A stretch of DNA of 64,000 nucleotides from the NCBI RefSeq assembly GCF_025997995.1, contig NZ_AP026683.1, positions 620,501 to 684,500 of the forward strand, in the 5' to 3' direction. A program made the translations under genes and the position numbers. The notes under the pieces were generated by a model that was given only the letters and a program-made list of their open reading frames with translations, ran no database searches and was not told the origin of the DNA. Of the stretch, positions 1-8,763 are shown one piece after another. How positions within the stretch are numbered: the stretch's first letter is position 1; each line of letters starts with the position of its first letter. Origin of the DNA: Sediminibacterium sp. TEGAF015. GTDB lineage: Bacteria; Bacteroidota; Bacteroidia; Chitinophagales; Chitinophagaceae.

Positions 1-2
1 TA

Positions 3-722
3 GGTGTTTTTGGATTAGCTCAGTATGCAGCAAACCTGATACAAGTTCCTCAAAGAAGTATTCAGGCAATTTCTGCAGGTGTTTTATCCAGGGCATGGAA
101 AGACAAAGACCTGGATGAAATCAAAAGGATTTACAAACGATCCTGTATTAATTTATTAATCATGGCCCTTTTCATTTTTGGTAATCTTTGGTTAAATGTA
201 GCTGATGGAATGAAAGTGCTACATATACAAAGGGAATACGAAGCAGGTATTGCAACTATTTTCATTTTGGGAATGGTCAGAATCATTGATGCCGGTACAG
301 GACTAAATGCAATGGTGATTAATACGTCTACTTATTGGAGATTTGATTTTATCAGTGGTGTTATTTTGCTGGCTTTCCGATTGCCGCTTACCTATTATTT
401 AATCATGCATTACGGAATCATTGGTTCTGCTTTTGCAGAACTGTTTGCCTATAGTTTGTACAACTTTATTCGCTTCGAATTTTTGCGGCGTAAATTCAAA
501 ATGCAACCATTTGATCATAAAACGTTGCAGACATTGGTGTCTGCGACAATTGCATTTACTATACCCTTTTTTATATTTAGGGAAATGGAAGGATGGCTGC
601 CCATTTTTCTAAGAACCCTTATTTTCTCGGGCCTATTTATTTTATCTGTATTCAAGCTGGCACTTACACCAGATGCAGGACAGTTATATCATAATTTTAT
701 GAAACGTTTCCAAAAGGATTAA
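3..722 (+). CDS. Polysaccharide flippase (Wzx/MATE-like), 5' end missing
   Basis: The reading frame is open from the left edge of the window, so the gene begins outside it; the ATG at 162 is internal. The visible 239 residues contain several hydrophobic segments separated by short basic loops, including a conserved-looking stretch with VPQRSIQAISAGVLSRAWK near the left edge. This resembles the C-terminal half of lipid-linked oligosaccharide or polysaccharide flippases, which move polymer precursors across the inner membrane. The TAA stop overlaps the stop of the convergent NlpC/P60 gene by four bases. The substrate cannot be told from this fragment. It could also be a general MOP-superfamily exporter; the family call rests on hydrophobic pattern and residue style. 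Confidence 0.7.
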   Translation, partial: GVFGLAQYAANLIQVPQRSIQAISAGVLSRAWKDKDLDEIKRIYKRSCINLLIMALFIFGNLWLNVADGMKVLHIQREYEAGIATIFILGMVRIIDAGTGLNAMVINTSTYWRFDFISGVILLAFRLPLTYYLIMHYGIIGSAFAELFAYSLYNFIRFEFLRRKFKMQPFDHKTLQTLVSATIAFTIPFFIFREMEGWLPIFLRTLIFSGLFILSVFKLALTPDAGQLYHNFMKRFQKD

Positions 723-1417
723 CGAATCCTTCCACCTCCCCTGAATTTAGGATTCCAGTATTTGTCATTCAGATCGGAAATGGTTACTCCTTGTGAAGTA
801 GAAGCATGCAGGAATTTATTGTTTTGCATATATACGCCTACGTGAGAAATTCCCCTGCCACCTGTATTAAAAAATACAAGGTCGCCTTCCTGAAGTTCAT
901 CAATGGGTATGGGCTGCATCATATTAAATTGTTCCTGAGAAGTTCTGGGCAATTGAATATTGTATATCTCTTTCATGATTACCTGTGTAAATGCAGAACA
1001 ATCAATACAGTTCATCGTACTTCCTCCAATACAATATCGGGTACCCCACCATTTGTCCATTATTTCAAGTAAAGGAATATTTGTCAATTCTTCCGCAGGC
1101 ATATCCATTACAATAGCATATTTCAATTGTAACCAGCTGGCTTTTTCTAATTCAGCTTTAGTTGGCGGATTCCCGTTACTGCTGCTATTGGTTTTATTTT
1201 TGATGGTAGTTGCAGAACTGGAAGTTTTGTGCTTTGTAGTAGTAACAGTGCCCAAAGTCACTTCAATTCCATTTATAAATTCCCTTTTTTCCGTACCATA
1301 CACTTTGGTAACCGGTTTTTGGGTTGAATTATCTTTATTAACCAGGTTTCTTACAGTATTACAGCTACTCATCACCAGCACAGCCACCAATAAATTAATA
1401 TATAATTTACGCTTCAT
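719..1417 (-). CDS. NlpC/P60 family cysteine hydrolase, lipoprotein
   Basis: Predicted to cut peptide cross-links in peptidoglycan from a lipid-anchored position. The 232-residue protein starts with a lipoprotein signal ending VMSSC, with the lipidated Cys at 19. A Ser/Thr/Lys-rich linker follows to about residue 85. The NlpC/P60 domain fills the C-terminal half: catalytic Cys140 in the NCIDCSAF motif, His192 in GISHVGVY, and a third polar residue, His204, in FLHAS. Spacing and order are the normal, non-permuted family order. It is convergent with the flippase and its stop overlaps that gene by four bases. Endopeptidase activity is inferred from the family; substrate specificity is unknown. 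Confidence 0.88.
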   Translation of the reverse strand: MKRKLYINLLVAVLVMSSCNTVRNLVNKDNSTQKPVTKVYGTEKREFINGIEVTLGTVTTTKHKTSSSATTIKNKTNSSSNGNPPTKAELEKASWLQLKYAIVMDMPAEELTNIPLLEIMDKWWGTRYCIGGSTMNCIDCSAFTQVIMKEIYNIQLPRTSQEQFNMMQPIPIDELQEGDLVFFNTGGRGISHVGVYMQNNKFLHASTSQGVTISDLNDKYWNPKFRGGGRIR

Positions 1418-1511
1418 ATGGGCTGCAATTTACTGGGTTTATCCTAATGTGGAAAATTGGCACTTTGCAGTGGGATGGTAAAGGCCGAACTTCGTATACT
1501 ATTTCCTTTCT

Positions 1512-4500
1512 ATGTCACAATTTTCACATTTACATGTACATACCCAATATTCCTTATTGGATGGAGCTGCGCCGATAGATGAACTATATAAAAAGGCTGC
1601 TGCGCATCAAATGCCCGCCCTTGCTATCACAGATCATGGTAATATGTTCGGTGCTTTTGATTTTGTTAGTCAGGCATGGAAGAATACAAAGGTAATTGGC
1701 AAGGATGCGAACGGGAAAGATATTACTACTCCCGTTGTTAAGCCAATTGTAGGTTGCGAGTTTTACGTAGTGAAAGACAGGCATATAAAAACCTTTACCA
1801 AAGAATCTAAGGACAATCGGTTTCATCAGGTATTACTCGCAAAGAATGCAATCGGCTATCAGAATTTAGTTAAGCTGACTTCACTGGGGTATATCGAGGG
1901 TATGTACAGTAAATATCCAAGAATTGATAAGGAATTGATTGAGAAATACCATGAAGGGTTAATTGCAACAACCTGTTGTATTGGTGCATATGTTCCTCAA
2001 ACCATTTTGCATCAATCTGAAGAAAATGCAGAGAAAGAATTTAAATGGTGGCTAGATTTATTTGGAGAAGATTATTACATTGAAATTCAGCGGCATGATA
2101 TCAAAGAGCAGGAACTGATTAATCAGACACTTTTGAAATTTGCTAAAAAATACAATGTTCCTGTAATTGCCACTAATGACAGCCATTATGTAGAAAAAGA
2201 TGATGCCAATGCGCACGATATTTTGTTGTGCATTAATACAGGAGAAAAACAAAGTACTCCCGGGTTTGATGATTTTGTAAATGATGAAGTACAAATCAAA
2301 AACAGAAGATTCAAATTCCCGAATGATCAGTTCTATTTCAAGACGCCGGAGGAAATGGCAAAGCTTTTTCATGATATTCCTGAATCTCTAGACAATACAA
2401 ACCGTATTGTAGATAAGGTAGAAGTCTTGAATCTAAAGAAGGACATACTTCTTCCCGCCTTCCCTATTCCCAAAGAGTTTCAGATTCATGCAGATGCCAA
2501 TCTAAATCAGTGGGAATTCTTAAAACACCTTACGTATGAAGGTGCTAAAATCAGGTATAATGAAATCACTCCCGAAATACAGGAGCGCATCGATTTTGAA
2601 TTGTTTACCATTAAAACCATGGGTTTTGCCGGTTACTTCCTGATTGTTAGTGATTTCATTAAAGCGGGAAGAGACATGGGTGTATTTATAGGCCCAGGTC
2701 GTGGTTCTGCAGCGGGCTCCGTAGTTGCCTATTGTATAGGTATCACGAATATTGATCCCATTAAATACAATTTGCTTTTTGAGCGATTCCTGAATCCGGA
2801 TCGAAAGAGCATGCCCGATATTGATACGGATTTTGACGATGAGGGTAGACAAAAAGTAATTGATTATGTAGTACAGAAATACGGCAAGAGTCAGGTAGCT
2901 CAGATTGTAACCTATGGTACCATGGCAGCTAAAATGAGTATCAAAGACGTTGCCCGTGTGCTCGATCTTCCACTCTCAGAAAGCAACTTGCTCGCGAAAC
3001 TGGTACCTGATAAGCCTGGAACCGAGTTGGGGCGTGTATTGAAAGCGCCTATCACTGTTAAGGAAGGGCCAAAATCGCTGGAAGAGAAAGAAGGCTATCA
3101 GCAGGAGGACATAGACAACGTAAAGAGGCTTCGTGAAATATATAATGGATCCGATTTAAGAGCACAGGTACTCAAAGAAGCAGAAAGACTGGAAGGTTCT
3201 GTTAGAAATACCGGTATACATGCTGCGGGAATCATCATTGCCCCCAAAGACTTGACAGACCTCATTCCTGTTGCAACGGCAAAGGATTCAGATTTGTGGG
3301 TAACCCAAATTGAAGGAAGTATCATTGAAGATGCAGGTGTAATCAAGATGGACTTTCTGGGTTTGAAAACCCTTTCTATCCTGAAGACAGCTTTGGAGTT
3401 GATTAAATTAAACCATGGAGTAACCATTGATCTGGATAATATTCCACTGGACGATGAAAAAACTTTTCAATTATACCAGAGTGGTCAGACCAATGGTACT
3501 TTCCAGTTTGAAAGTGTGGGCATGCAAAAGTATCTGCGCGAATTAAAGCCGGATAAATTTGATGACCTGATTGCGATGAACGCCCTGTATCGTCCCGGGC
3601 CAATTGCGTATATCCCCAATTTCATTGCCCGTAAACATGGAAGAGAAGCCATCAGTTACGATATAGAAGAAATGAAAGAATACCTGAGCGACACTTATGG
3701 TATTACAGTATATCAGGAGCAGGTAATGTTGCTGAGTCAAAGTCTTGCAGGTTTCTCCAAAGGTGATGCCGACGTATTGCGTAAAGCCATGGGTAAGAAA
3801 CAGAAATCAGTGCTGGATAAAATGAAAGCACAATTTATCAGTGGAGCAACGGCCAAAGGGCATCCGGCGGATAAATTGGAAAAAATTTGGACAGACTGGG
3901 AAGCTTTTGCACAATACGCATTCAATAAATCCCACTCAACTTGTTATGCATTTGTAGCGTATCAAACGGCCTATTTAAAAGCCCACTATCCGGGTGAATA
4001 TATGTCTGCGGTGTTGAATCACCAGGGCAATATTGAAAAGATTACCTTCTTCATGGAAGAATGTAAGCGTATGGGTATTAATGTGCTTGGACCTGATATC
4101 AATGAGTCATTAAAAGGTTTTGCAGTGAATGCCAAAGGAGAAATACGCTTTGGGTTAGGAGGATTAAAGGGCGTTGGTGAAATGGCGGTTGAAGCCATTA
4201 TTGCAGAACGCCAAAAAAATGGACCTTATCAGGATGTGTTTGATTTTGTTCAACGGGTGCTGCAAAAATCAGTGAATAAGAAGTCATTGGAAAGCCTTGT
4301 TTATTCTGGTGCATTTGATTGTTTTCCTGAATTGCACAGAGCACAATATTTTAAAATGGCCGATGGGGAAAGATTAACAGGGCTAGAGAAAATAGTGAAT
4401 TACGGTCAGGTGCAACAGAGCTTAAGTACGGGCACTTCCAACACTTTGTTCGGGGATCTTCCCACTGCCATGCATGTTCCTAAACCCAAGATTGCTCCCT

Positions 4501-5186
4501 GTGAACCATGGACATTAACCGAGTTGCTGAATTATGAAAAGGAAGTGACAGGGATGTTCATGAGTGGTCATCCGCTCGATCATTTTAAGTTTGAGCTAAG
4601 GCACTATGAAATTACGGGGATTGCCGATTTTAATGAGGCCAAAGATGCATTAACCGAGGGCGCGAGTCTGGGTAAAATGTATAGGGTTGCCGGTTTGGTA
4701 ACAGATGTACAACATAGAGTTACTAAAACAGGGAAAAACTTTGGTTCATTTGTTATTGAAGATTATAGCGGTAAAACAGAATTTACCCTTTGGAGTGAAG
4801 ATTATATCAAATTCAAGGATTACCTAGAAAAGGGACAGAATATATTGCTCAATGGTGGATTTAGGAACCGCTTTAATCAACCCAATGTATTTGAATTTAA
4901 AATATCCAGTATGTCATTGCTGGAGACAGTAAAACAGGTATTGACCCGATCGGTTGAAATTAATTTACATCCATCTGCTATTACCCCTACCATGGTTCAG
5001 TTTATTGAGGAGAATCTGAAAAAGTATCCTGGGAAGAGCACTTTTAAGATTAATATCTTCGAACCCAAGGAAAACCTGAGAGTCAGCATGTACACTTTTG
5101 AAAAAGGCTTTCAAATGAACGAAGAAATGGCAGGTTACCTGATGGAAAACCTGGATATTGATGTAAAAGTAGGCTTGGTTGGTTAA
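1512..5186 (+). CDS. dnaE: DNA polymerase III subunit alpha
   Basis: Catalytic subunit of the replicative polymerase. The 1224-residue protein opens with a PHP domain (HLHVH at residues 6-10, TDHGN at 40-44). The polymerase core follows with PDIDTDFDD, whose acidic residues Asp436 and Asp438 match the metal-binding pair of DnaE, and Asp614 in KMDFLGLKT as the likely third carboxylate. GPGRGSAAGS lies just before this. An OB-fold begins near residue 1056 (YRVAGLVTDVQ). Length and order fit DnaE type 1 rather than PolC, since no exonuclease domain interrupts the PHP. The ATG at 1512 gives a PHP domain starting at the usual distance. The gene stands alone between the NlpC gene and trxA. Confidence 0.97.
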   Translation: MSQFSHLHVHTQYSLLDGAAPIDELYKKAAAHQMPALAITDHGNMFGAFDFVSQAWKNTKVIGKDANGKDITTPVVKPIVGCEFYVVKDRHIKTFTKESKDNRFHQVLLAKNAIGYQNLVKLTSLGYIEGMYSKYPRIDKELIEKYHEGLIATTCCIGAYVPQTILHQSEENAEKEFKWWLDLFGEDYYIEIQRHDIKEQELINQTLLKFAKKYNVPVIATNDSHYVEKDDANAHDILLCINTGEKQSTPGFDDFVNDEVQIKNRRFKFPNDQFYFKTPEEMAKLFHDIPESLDNTNRIVDKVEVLNLKKDILLPAFPIPKEFQIHADANLNQWEFLKHLTYEGAKIRYNEITPEIQERIDFELFTIKTMGFAGYFLIVSDFIKAGRDMGVFIGPGRGSAAGSVVAYCIGITNIDPIKYNLLFERFLNPDRKSMPDIDTDFDDEGRQKVIDYVVQKYGKSQVAQIVTYGTMAAKMSIKDVARVLDLPLSESNLLAKLVPDKPGTELGRVLKAPITVKEGPKSLEEKEGYQQEDIDNVKRLREIYNGSDLRAQVLKEAERLEGSVRNTGIHAAGIIIAPKDLTDLIPVATAKDSDLWVTQIEGSIIEDAGVIKMDFLGLKTLSILKTALELIKLNHGVTIDLDNIPLDDEKTFQLYQSGQTNGTFQFESVGMQKYLRELKPDKFDDLIAMNALYRPGPIAYIPNFIARKHGREAISYDIEEMKEYLSDTYGITVYQEQVMLLSQSLAGFSKGDADVLRKAMGKKQKSVLDKMKAQFISGATAKGHPADKLEKIWTDWEAFAQYAFNKSHSTCYAFVAYQTAYLKAHYPGEYMSAVLNHQGNIEKITFFMEECKRMGINVLGPDINESLKGFAVNAKGEIRFGLGGLKGVGEMAVEAIIAERQKNGPYQDVFDFVQRVLQKSVNKKSLESLVYSGAFDCFPELHRAQYFKMADGERLTGLEKIVNYGQVQQSLSTGTSNTLFGDLPTAMHVPKPKIAPCEPWTLTELLNYEKEVTGMFMSGHPLDHFKFELRHYEITGIADFNEAKDALTEGASLGKMYRVAGLVTDVQHRVTKTGKNFGSFVIEDYSGKTEFTLWSEDYIKFKDYLEKGQNILLNGGFRNRFNQPNVFEFKISSMSLLETVKQVLTRSVEINLHPSAITPTMVQFIEENLKKYPGKSTFKINIFEPKENLRVSMYTFEKGFQMNEEMAGYLMENLDIDVKVGLVG

Positions 5187-5279
5187 AGAGCAGACTGACC
5201 CTATGTCAGCAATTTGCTACAAAAAATACTAAATAACATCGGTGGAAAAGTCAAAGGGGCAGTAACAAGGCTTTGGATG

Positions 5280-5287
5280 TAAATTTG
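5280..5287 (+). promoter_or_regulatory. Bacteroidota -7 element (TAAATTTG) for trxA
   Basis: Exact match to TAnnTTTG, 27 bases before the trxA ATG. No clear TTG -33 box at 17-23 bases upstream, so this is a motif match only. Confidence 0.4.
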
Positions 5288-5314
5288 ATGAACTAACGAT
5301 ATAAAAATTAAACT

Positions 5315-5632
5315 ATGGCATTAGAATTAACAGACGCGAATTTTCAGTCGACTGTTTTAGACAGCGATAAATTAACAGTGGTAGACTTTTGGGCAGAATG
5401 GTGTGGACCTTGTCGCGCTATTGGACCAGTGATTGAAGAATTGTCTAAGGAATACGAAGGCAAAATCAATGTTGGAAAAGTGAATGTAGACCATAACCCA
5501 AATCTGAGTGTGAATTATGGTATCACTTCTATCCCTGCTATTCTATTTATTAAAGGAGGTCAGATCGTTGATAAGCAAATTGGCGCAGTTCCAAAATCTG
5601 TTTTAGACAAAAAAATTCAGGCTCATATGTAG
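5315..5632 (+). CDS. trxA: Thioredoxin
   Basis: A 105-residue cytoplasmic thioredoxin that reduces protein disulfides. The redox motif is WCGPC with Cys30 and Cys33, preceded by VVDFWAEW. The cis-proline, Pro74, sits in TSIPAILF. There is no signal peptide, and the length is that of a single thioredoxin fold. A -7 promoter match lies just upstream, and the 128-base gap from dnaE suggests separate transcription. The nucleoside transporter gene follows after about 45 bases. The fold and activity are secure; which reductase or clients it serves cannot be seen. Confidence 0.96.
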   Translation: MALELTDANFQSTVLDSDKLTVVDFWAEWCGPCRAIGPVIEELSKEYEGKINVGKVNVDHNPNLSVNYGITSIPAILFIKGGQIVDKQIGAVPKSVLDKKIQAHM

Positions 5633-5677
5633 TAATCCGTATCTTTCAAACCTAATCTGAATACTAAGTAATTGTAT

Positions 5678-6907
5678 ATGGAAAGGTTTCAAGGATTTAT
5701 AGGGATTATTTTGATTCTGGCGATTGCTTTCTTGTTCTCTAATAACAAGCGTAGAATTAACTATAGACTGGTTTTTAGTGGAATACTGTTACAGGTTTTT
5801 ATCGCTGTAATGGTACTGAAAGTTCCACCGGTTACCCGATTTTTTCAATTGTTGGGTCACGGGATGGAGAAAATTGAAAGATTTGCGCGCGAAGGTGTTG
5901 CCTTTGTATACAATGGCGTTATGGTAAATGCACCAGATGGTGTAAAGAACTTTAGCCAGGGTGGATTTGTGTTTGCATTCAGTGTAACGGCTACTATTAT
6001 TCTTGTTTGTGTACTGGTAGCTATATTATATCATTTTGGGGTAATGCAGTTCATTGTATCTGTTATTGCCAAAGCCATGAATTTTATCATGCGCGTAAGC
6101 GGAGCCGAAGCACTCAGTAATGTTGCTTCGGCTTTTGTAGGTCAGGTAGAGGCACAGGTAATGATCAGGCCTTATCTCAGCACCATGACCAAGAGTGAAT
6201 TATTGGCCAGTATGAGCGGAAGTTTAGCCTGTATTGCTGGTGGTATTCTTATTGTTTATGCCAATATGGGTGCAAAGGCAGAATATCTGTTGACGGCCAG
6301 TTTGATGGCTGCCCCTGGTGCATTGGTTATTTCCAAAATTGTATTTCCAGAGACCGAAGAATCCCAGACCATGGGAAAAGTAAAACTGGAAGTTAAAAGC
6401 CCTTATAGTAATATTATTGATGCCATTTCTCATGGGGCAAGTGACGGAATGAAAATTGCAGTTAATGTAATAGCCATGTTAATTGGTTTTATTGCCCTGA
6501 TTGCATTAATCAATTATTTAATTGGCATAATTGTACCCGGAGTTACGCTGGATGTAATCTTTAGTAAGCTATTTTATCCAATGACCTGGGCTATGGGCGT
6601 TCCGCAAGTGGATGTAGCCAATGCCGCCTCCCTGTTGGGGCAGAAATTAACCATCAATGAATTTGTAGCATTTAATAATTTAACTTCCAAAGCAGTTCCT
6701 ATTGTTTCTGAAAAAGGTTTGTTGATTGTTAGTATTGCTATTTGTGGTTTTGCCAATTTTAGTAGTGTAGGTATGCAAATTGGCGGAATCGGGGAATTGG
6801 CACCTACCAGAAGAGCAGATCTGGCTAAACTAGGATTAAGGGCTTTATTGTGCGGAACACTTGCCTCCTATTTGTCTGCAACAATTGCAGGCATTCTGAT
6901 GTTTTAA
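5678..6907 (+). CDS. Concentrative nucleoside transporter (NupC/CNT family)
   Basis: Inner-membrane symporter that takes up nucleosides with H+ or Na+. The protein is about 409 residues with many hydrophobic helices. The CNT signature region VGQVEAQVMIRPYL lies near the middle, followed by a Gly/Ala-rich helix (SMSGSLACIAGGILIVYAN) and a C-terminal block with LTSKAVPIVSEKG. I chose the ATG at 5678; an in-frame TTG six bases upstream would add only two residues. The gene ends 30 bases before mqnE and could share transcripts with it, though mqnE has its own -7 match. The exact nucleoside specificity is not readable. Confidence 0.9.
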   Translation: MERFQGFIGIILILAIAFLFSNNKRRINYRLVFSGILLQVFIAVMVLKVPPVTRFFQLLGHGMEKIERFAREGVAFVYNGVMVNAPDGVKNFSQGGFVFAFSVTATIILVCVLVAILYHFGVMQFIVSVIAKAMNFIMRVSGAEALSNVASAFVGQVEAQVMIRPYLSTMTKSELLASMSGSLACIAGGILIVYANMGAKAEYLLTASLMAAPGALVISKIVFPETEESQTMGKVKLEVKSPYSNIIDAISHGASDGMKIAVNVIAMLIGFIALIALINYLIGIIVPGVTLDVIFSKLFYPMTWAMGVPQVDVANAASLLGQKLTINEFVAFNNLTSKAVPIVSEKGLLIVSIAICGFANFSSVGMQIGGIGELAPTRRADLAKLGLRALLCGTLASYLSATIAGILMF

Positions 6908-6912
6908 AGGTG

Positions 6913-6920
6913 TAATTTTG
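6913..6920 (+). promoter_or_regulatory. -7 element (TAATTTTG) for mqnE
   Basis: Exact TAnnTTTG match 18 bases before the mqnE ATG, inside the short gap after the nucleoside transporter. It implies mqnE can be transcribed on its own. No convincing -33 box. Confidence 0.4.
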
Positions 6921-6937
6921 CACAAAATCTGGGAGAC

Positions 6938-8086
6938 ATGAACACAGCAGCCGTGAAAGTATTGGTAGACGCCGAAAAAAATCAACAGTTACAATCCATC
7001 GGATATAAAATATTAAATCAGGAGCGCATCTCTTTTGACGAGGGCGTAGCCTTATTTGAAAATGCTTCCCTGTCATATGTGGGTGCTTTAGCTAACTGGG
7101 TCAGAGAAAGCAAACATGGTAACAAAACCTATTTCAATCGGAATTTTCATATAGAACCTACCAATGTATGTGTGTTCTCCTGTGCATTTTGTTCCTACTC
7201 TAAATTGTATGCACACAGAGAAGATGGCTGGGAGTTAAGCATTGAACAGATGATGCACATTGTAAAAAGTTATGATGGCAAACCTGTAACCGAAGTTCAT
7301 ATTGTAGGAGGAGTACATCCAAAGATGAACATGGATTTTTTTCTTGAATTGTTAAGAAGTATCAAAGCGCACAGACCAGATTTACATATCAAGGCATTCA
7401 CACCGGTAGAGCTGGATTATATGTTCCGCAAAGCCAAAGTGTCTGTTGAAGAAGGAATGAAATTGGCGCACGAAGCAGGACTTGACTCTTTGCCGGGTGG
7501 AGGTGCGGAAATTTTTCATCCGGATATCCGAACAAAAATTTGTGCAGATAAAGTAGATGCAGATGGTTGGCTAACTATACATAAAGCAGCACATCAGTTA
7601 GGTATGCATAGCAACGCAACTTTATTATACGGACATATTGAATCTTACTGGCATAGAATTGACCATATGGATCGTTTACGTAGACTGCAGGACGAAACTG
7701 GCGGGTTTAATACATTTATTCCGCTAAAGTTTCGCAATAAAGACAATGATATGCAGCATGTGGCGGAAAGTACTATTGTAGAAGACATGAAAATGTATGC
7801 TGTCTCTAGATTGTACCTTGATAATTTTCCGCATTTGAAAGCTTATTGGCCAATGCTCGGTAGAAAGAATGCCCAGCTAACATTGTCATTTGGAGTGAAT
7901 GATATTGATGGTACTATCGACGACACTACAAAGATTTATTCAATGGCTGGAAGTGAGGAGCAAACTCCTACCATGAGTACTTCCGATTTGGTTACCCTAA
8001 TCAAGCAAGTGAAACGTCAGCCAGTTGAGCGTGGTACTTTATACAATGAAATCAAGGATTACAGTGATGCTATTTTGAGACTTTAA
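6938..8086 (+). CDS. mqnE: Aminofutalosine synthase (radical SAM), menaquinone synthesis
   Basis: Joins a SAM-derived adenosyl group to 3-[(1-carboxyvinyl)oxy]benzoate to make aminofutalosine, an early step of the futalosine menaquinone route. The 382-residue protein has the CxxxCxxC cluster motif as Cys78, Cys82 and Cys85 in NVCVFSCAFCSY, preceded by FNRNFHIEPTN. The later blocks LPGGGAEIFHPDIR and NATLLYGHIE fit MqnE. MqnC, the cyclase of the same superfamily, is the main alternative; overall length and the N-terminal ERISFDEGVALFENA block favour MqnE. No other mqn gene is in the window. A nucleoside transporter lies directly upstream. Confidence 0.9.
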   Translation: MNTAAVKVLVDAEKNQQLQSIGYKILNQERISFDEGVALFENASLSYVGALANWVRESKHGNKTYFNRNFHIEPTNVCVFSCAFCSYSKLYAHREDGWELSIEQMMHIVKSYDGKPVTEVHIVGGVHPKMNMDFFLELLRSIKAHRPDLHIKAFTPVELDYMFRKAKVSVEEGMKLAHEAGLDSLPGGGAEIFHPDIRTKICADKVDADGWLTIHKAAHQLGMHSNATLLYGHIESYWHRIDHMDRLRRLQDETGGFNTFIPLKFRNKDNDMQHVAESTIVEDMKMYAVSRLYLDNFPHLKAYWPMLGRKNAQLTLSFGVNDIDGTIDDTTKIYSMAGSEEQTPTMSTSDLVTLIKQVKRQPVERGTLYNEIKDYSDAILRL

Positions 8087-8096
8087 ATTAGTTGAA

Positions 8097-8462
8097 TTAT
8101 TTATTAAAGCTTCCAAAGTGCCAAAGTATCCCCGAAGGATCATGAACGAAGCATTCTGTACCCCAATCAAAGGATTTAGGTGCAACAAGTCTGACTTCTG
8201 AAAATTTTTCAGTAAGGCTTAATGTTTGTAGGTATTCCCAAAATTCTCCAACATTCTCAACTTCAACAAATACCATGGTATTATCAACCCAATCTTTTAC
8301 ATAGGCATTTTGTAAATAAAAGGCTATTCCTTTAAAATGGAAAACGCTTAGTTTTTCATTAATTATATTTTCAGTAAACCCCATTGCTGTATAGAATGCG
8401 CGGCTAAGGTCAAAATCTTTTGCACCTAAAAAAGGTCTTATAGAAACAGGATTAAACTGCAT
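8097..8462 (-). CDS. VOC-fold (glyoxalase/bleomycin resistance-like) protein
   Basis: A 121-residue single-domain protein with the paired beta-alpha-beta-beta-beta layout of vicinal oxygen chelate proteins: SIRPFLGAKDFDLSRAFY at the start and ECFVHDPSGILWHFG at the end. The HDPSGILWHF ending is typical of the family. Many such proteins bind metals and act on small electrophiles or bind antibiotics, but no substrate can be assigned here. It starts two bases after the stop of the small coiled-coil gene on the same strand, so the two are probably co-transcribed. It converges with mqnE. Confidence 0.8.
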   Translation of the reverse strand: MQFNPVSIRPFLGAKDFDLSRAFYTAMGFTENIINEKLSVFHFKGIAFYLQNAYVKDWVDNTMVFVEVENVGEFWEYLQTLSLTEKFSEVRLVAPKSFDWGTECFVHDPSGILWHFGSFNK

Positions 8463-8464
8463 GG

Positions 8465-8713
8465 TTATTTTTTTTCGAAATTACAAATTGCTTCCAAATG
8501 ATAAGTGTCATTTGCTTGAACTATTTGCTTTCTGAAGCTAGCCAATTCTTCCTGAAGTCGTTTAATTTTTGTTTCCCTGAATTTTATCTCCTCTTCTGAA
8601 GAGAACATGCTGATTTTTTTCTCGTGAAAGGAAATTTTGATTTGAAGCAATTGTTCAATCAGTGCTACAGCTTCTGTAGCACTGAATTGTCCTTGTATAA
8701 GATTGATTTGCAT
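8465..8713 (-). CDS. Small coiled-coil protein, unknown function
   Basis: An 82-residue soluble protein that I do not recognise by name. It starts MQINLIQGQFSATEAVALI. Residues about 22-70 are rich in Lys, Glu, Arg and Leu and should form a coiled coil (FRETKIKRLQEELASFRKQI). There is no signal peptide or membrane segment. It lies two bases upstream of the VOC gene on the same strand. The charge pattern and codon use look like real coding sequence. I believe similar short proteins occur in other Bacteroidota, but that is from memory and needs a search. Confidence 0.65.
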   Translation of the reverse strand: MQINLIQGQFSATEAVALIEQLLQIKISFHEKKISMFSSEEEIKFRETKIKRLQEELASFRKQIVQANDTYHLEAICNFEKK

Positions 8714-8763
8714 ATATCCGGATGGGTTTAATTAAATGAATAGTTGTGTACGAATGCGAATAT

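Noticed and set aside
162..722. A complete 186-residue gene starting at 162
   Set aside because: The same frame is open upstream to the window edge with matching membrane-protein sequence, so 162 is an internal Met.
5195..5209. Hairpin terminator after dnaE (CTGAC/GTCAG)
   Set aside because: The stem is only five base pairs and no T run follows directly.
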